5,455 nt of DNA. It comes from Thermoplasmatota archaeon. Lineage in GTDB: Archaea; Thermoplasmatota; Thermoplasmata; UBA10834. Shown piece by piece: positions 4,719 through 5,455 of this stretch. The translations under genes and the position numbers were made by a program. The notes below the pieces were generated by a model, which saw only the letters and a program-made list of their open reading frames with translations, was not told where the DNA came from and did not search any database. The DNA is taken from NCBI GenBank assembly GCA_022848805.1, contig JAJISI010000081.1, positions 1 to 5,455 of the forward strand, given 5' to 3'. Position 1 is the stretch's first letter, and every line of letters begins with the position of its first letter.

Positions 4719-5455
4719 GTGAAGGGCGTAAGGATCTCGAAAGAACGGGCAGAGGGGATGAGACGGCGTTTGGCGTCAGTGCATGCGGTCGACAAAACGA
4801 AGTCGATCATCGAGGAAGGTGGCCATGTCATCATCCCGACCGTGGGGACACTCGATATCGGCTCGTTGCTCGGGCCAGATGCCGATGTCGTCGAGCGCGT
4901 CTTTCCGCACAGACGCTCCCGCAACGATCCCATCGACGACATCCGTGACGAGGCGGAGTTACCGGAGTCGTTGAAATTGCTCCTACCGGTCAAGTGGGAG
5001 CAGTTCGGGGATGTTCTCGTACTGCGACTTCCGCACGAGCTAGACGAGCACGAGGAGGAGGTGGCAGCGGCCTATGCGTCTGTCCTACGCGTGAAATCGG
5101 TCCTCAGAGACGAGGGAGGCGTCACAGGTGATCTCAGGACACCTGTCGTACGCCTGCTGTTCGGCACAGACGTCGTAGCGGTTCACAGAGAGAACGAGAT
5201 CCTGTACAAGTTCGACGTGTCGAAGCTTATGTTCTCGTCGGGGAACAATGATGAGAGGGTCCGGGTGGCGGGCATCGGCTGCGACGATGAGATGGTCGTG
5301 GACATGTTCGCCGGCATCGGATACTTCTCCATTCCGTTGGCCGTACACCAGCGGCCCAGGAATATAATCGCCTGCGAACTCAACCCGGTGTCCCACAGCT
5401 ACCTAGTCGAAAACATAGGGCTTAACCATGTCGAGGATGTCGTCGAGCCAGTCCT
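4719..5455 (+). CDS. taw2: Taw2, wyosine-forming aminocarboxypropyltransferase of tRNA-Phe (3' end outside window)
   Basis: The frame runs from GTG 4719 to the right edge, giving 245 complete residues and no stop. Taw2 (archaeal TYW2) transfers the 3-amino-3-carboxypropyl group of S-adenosylmethionine to 4-demethylwyosine at position 37 of tRNA-Phe. Seen: an N-terminal extension beginning MKGVRISKERAEGMRRRL; LPVKWEQFGDVLVLRLP (about 96-112), matching the start of the core domain; VTGDLRTPVVRLLFGTD (about 133-149); YKFDVSKLMFSSGNNDER (about 158-175), where MFSxxN favours Taw2 over the FNPR of Trm5; the SAM loop VVDMFAGIGYFSIP (193-206); and CELNP (219-223), with E220 expected to bind the SAM ribose. 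GTG 4719 is chosen because the N-terminus fits the family, a stop lies only nine codons upstream, and the TATA spacing is right. It is divergent from the membrane-protein gene. The C-terminal active-site part, which would finally separate Taw2 from the Trm5 methyltransferase, lies outside the window. Confidence 0.87.
   Translation, partial: MKGVRISKERAEGMRRRLASVHAVDKTKSIIEEGGHVIIPTVGTLDIGSLLGPDADVVERVFPHRRSRNDPIDDIRDEAELPESLKLLLPVKWEQFGDVLVLRLPHELDEHEEEVAAAYASVLRVKSVLRDEGGVTGDLRTPVVRLLFGTDVVAVHRENEILYKFDVSKLMFSSGNNDERVRVAGIGCDDEMVVDMFAGIGYFSIPLAVHQRPRNIIACELNPVSHSYLVENIGLNHVEDVVEPV

Noticed and set aside
5085..5396. Minus-strand frames opposite taw2
   Set aside because: They are shadows of the clear SAM-binding core on the plus strand.
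4719..5455. Trm5 (tRNA m1G37 methyltransferase) as the identity of the right-edge gene
   Set aside because: Trm5 and Taw2 share the fold, but the KLMFSSGN and FAGIGYFSIP motifs fit Taw2 better than the FNPR and FAGVGPFS forms of Trm5. Kept as the main alternative.

Overview
The window is a compact, GC-rich archaeal segment. Archaeal origin is supported by four features. Transketolase is split into two subunit genes. There is a geranylgeranyl-reductase-family flavoprotein, typical of isoprenoid ether-lipid synthesis. The wyosine enzyme Taw2 is of the archaeal type. TATA-like boxes lie about 26-28 bases upstream of start codons that lack ribosome-binding sites, implying leaderless transcripts. 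The lineage cannot be fixed by eye; a euryarchaeal or Thermoplasmatota-like genome is a reasonable guess, with frequent AGG arginine codons and GTG/TTG starts.

Region 1 (1-2576) carries the last codons of an upstream gene and then a three-gene plus-strand operon: transketolase N-terminal subunit (137-976), transketolase C-terminal subunit (973-1917, ATGA overlap) and a transaldolase of the short TalC type (1929-2576, 11-base gap with a Shine-Dalgarno on the previous stop). Together they perform the carbon-shuffling core of the non-oxidative pentose phosphate pathway. This links fructose-6-phosphate and glyceraldehyde-3-phosphate to ribose-5-phosphate and erythrose-4-phosphate. The first gene is best started at TTG 137, not GTG 86, because a TATA-like box abuts GTG 86.

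Region 2 (2577-2735) is a 159-base intergenic stretch. It holds two dyads with CGAC/GTCG half-sites centred 20 bp apart on either side of a TTCTTA box, so it is a candidate regulatory region for the next gene.

Region 3 (2736-4628) holds a GGR-family FAD oxidoreductase on the plus strand. Its last 81 bases overlap the 3' end of a convergent minus-strand gene for a predicted secreted, single-pass membrane protein with five N-glycosylation sequons. The two genes overlap codon-on-codon, so each codon of one is the exact reverse complement of a codon of the other.

Region 4 (4629-5455) is a 90-base divergent promoter region followed by a plus-strand gene that runs off the right edge. It encodes the N-terminal 245 residues of Taw2, which makes wyosine derivatives at G37 of tRNA-Phe. 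Both divergent genes look leaderless or nearly so.

I saw no CRISPR array, insertion sequence, tRNA or rRNA. The most unusual features are the in-register antisense overlap, the unidentified glycoprotein-like membrane protein and the paired dyads upstream of the GGR gene.
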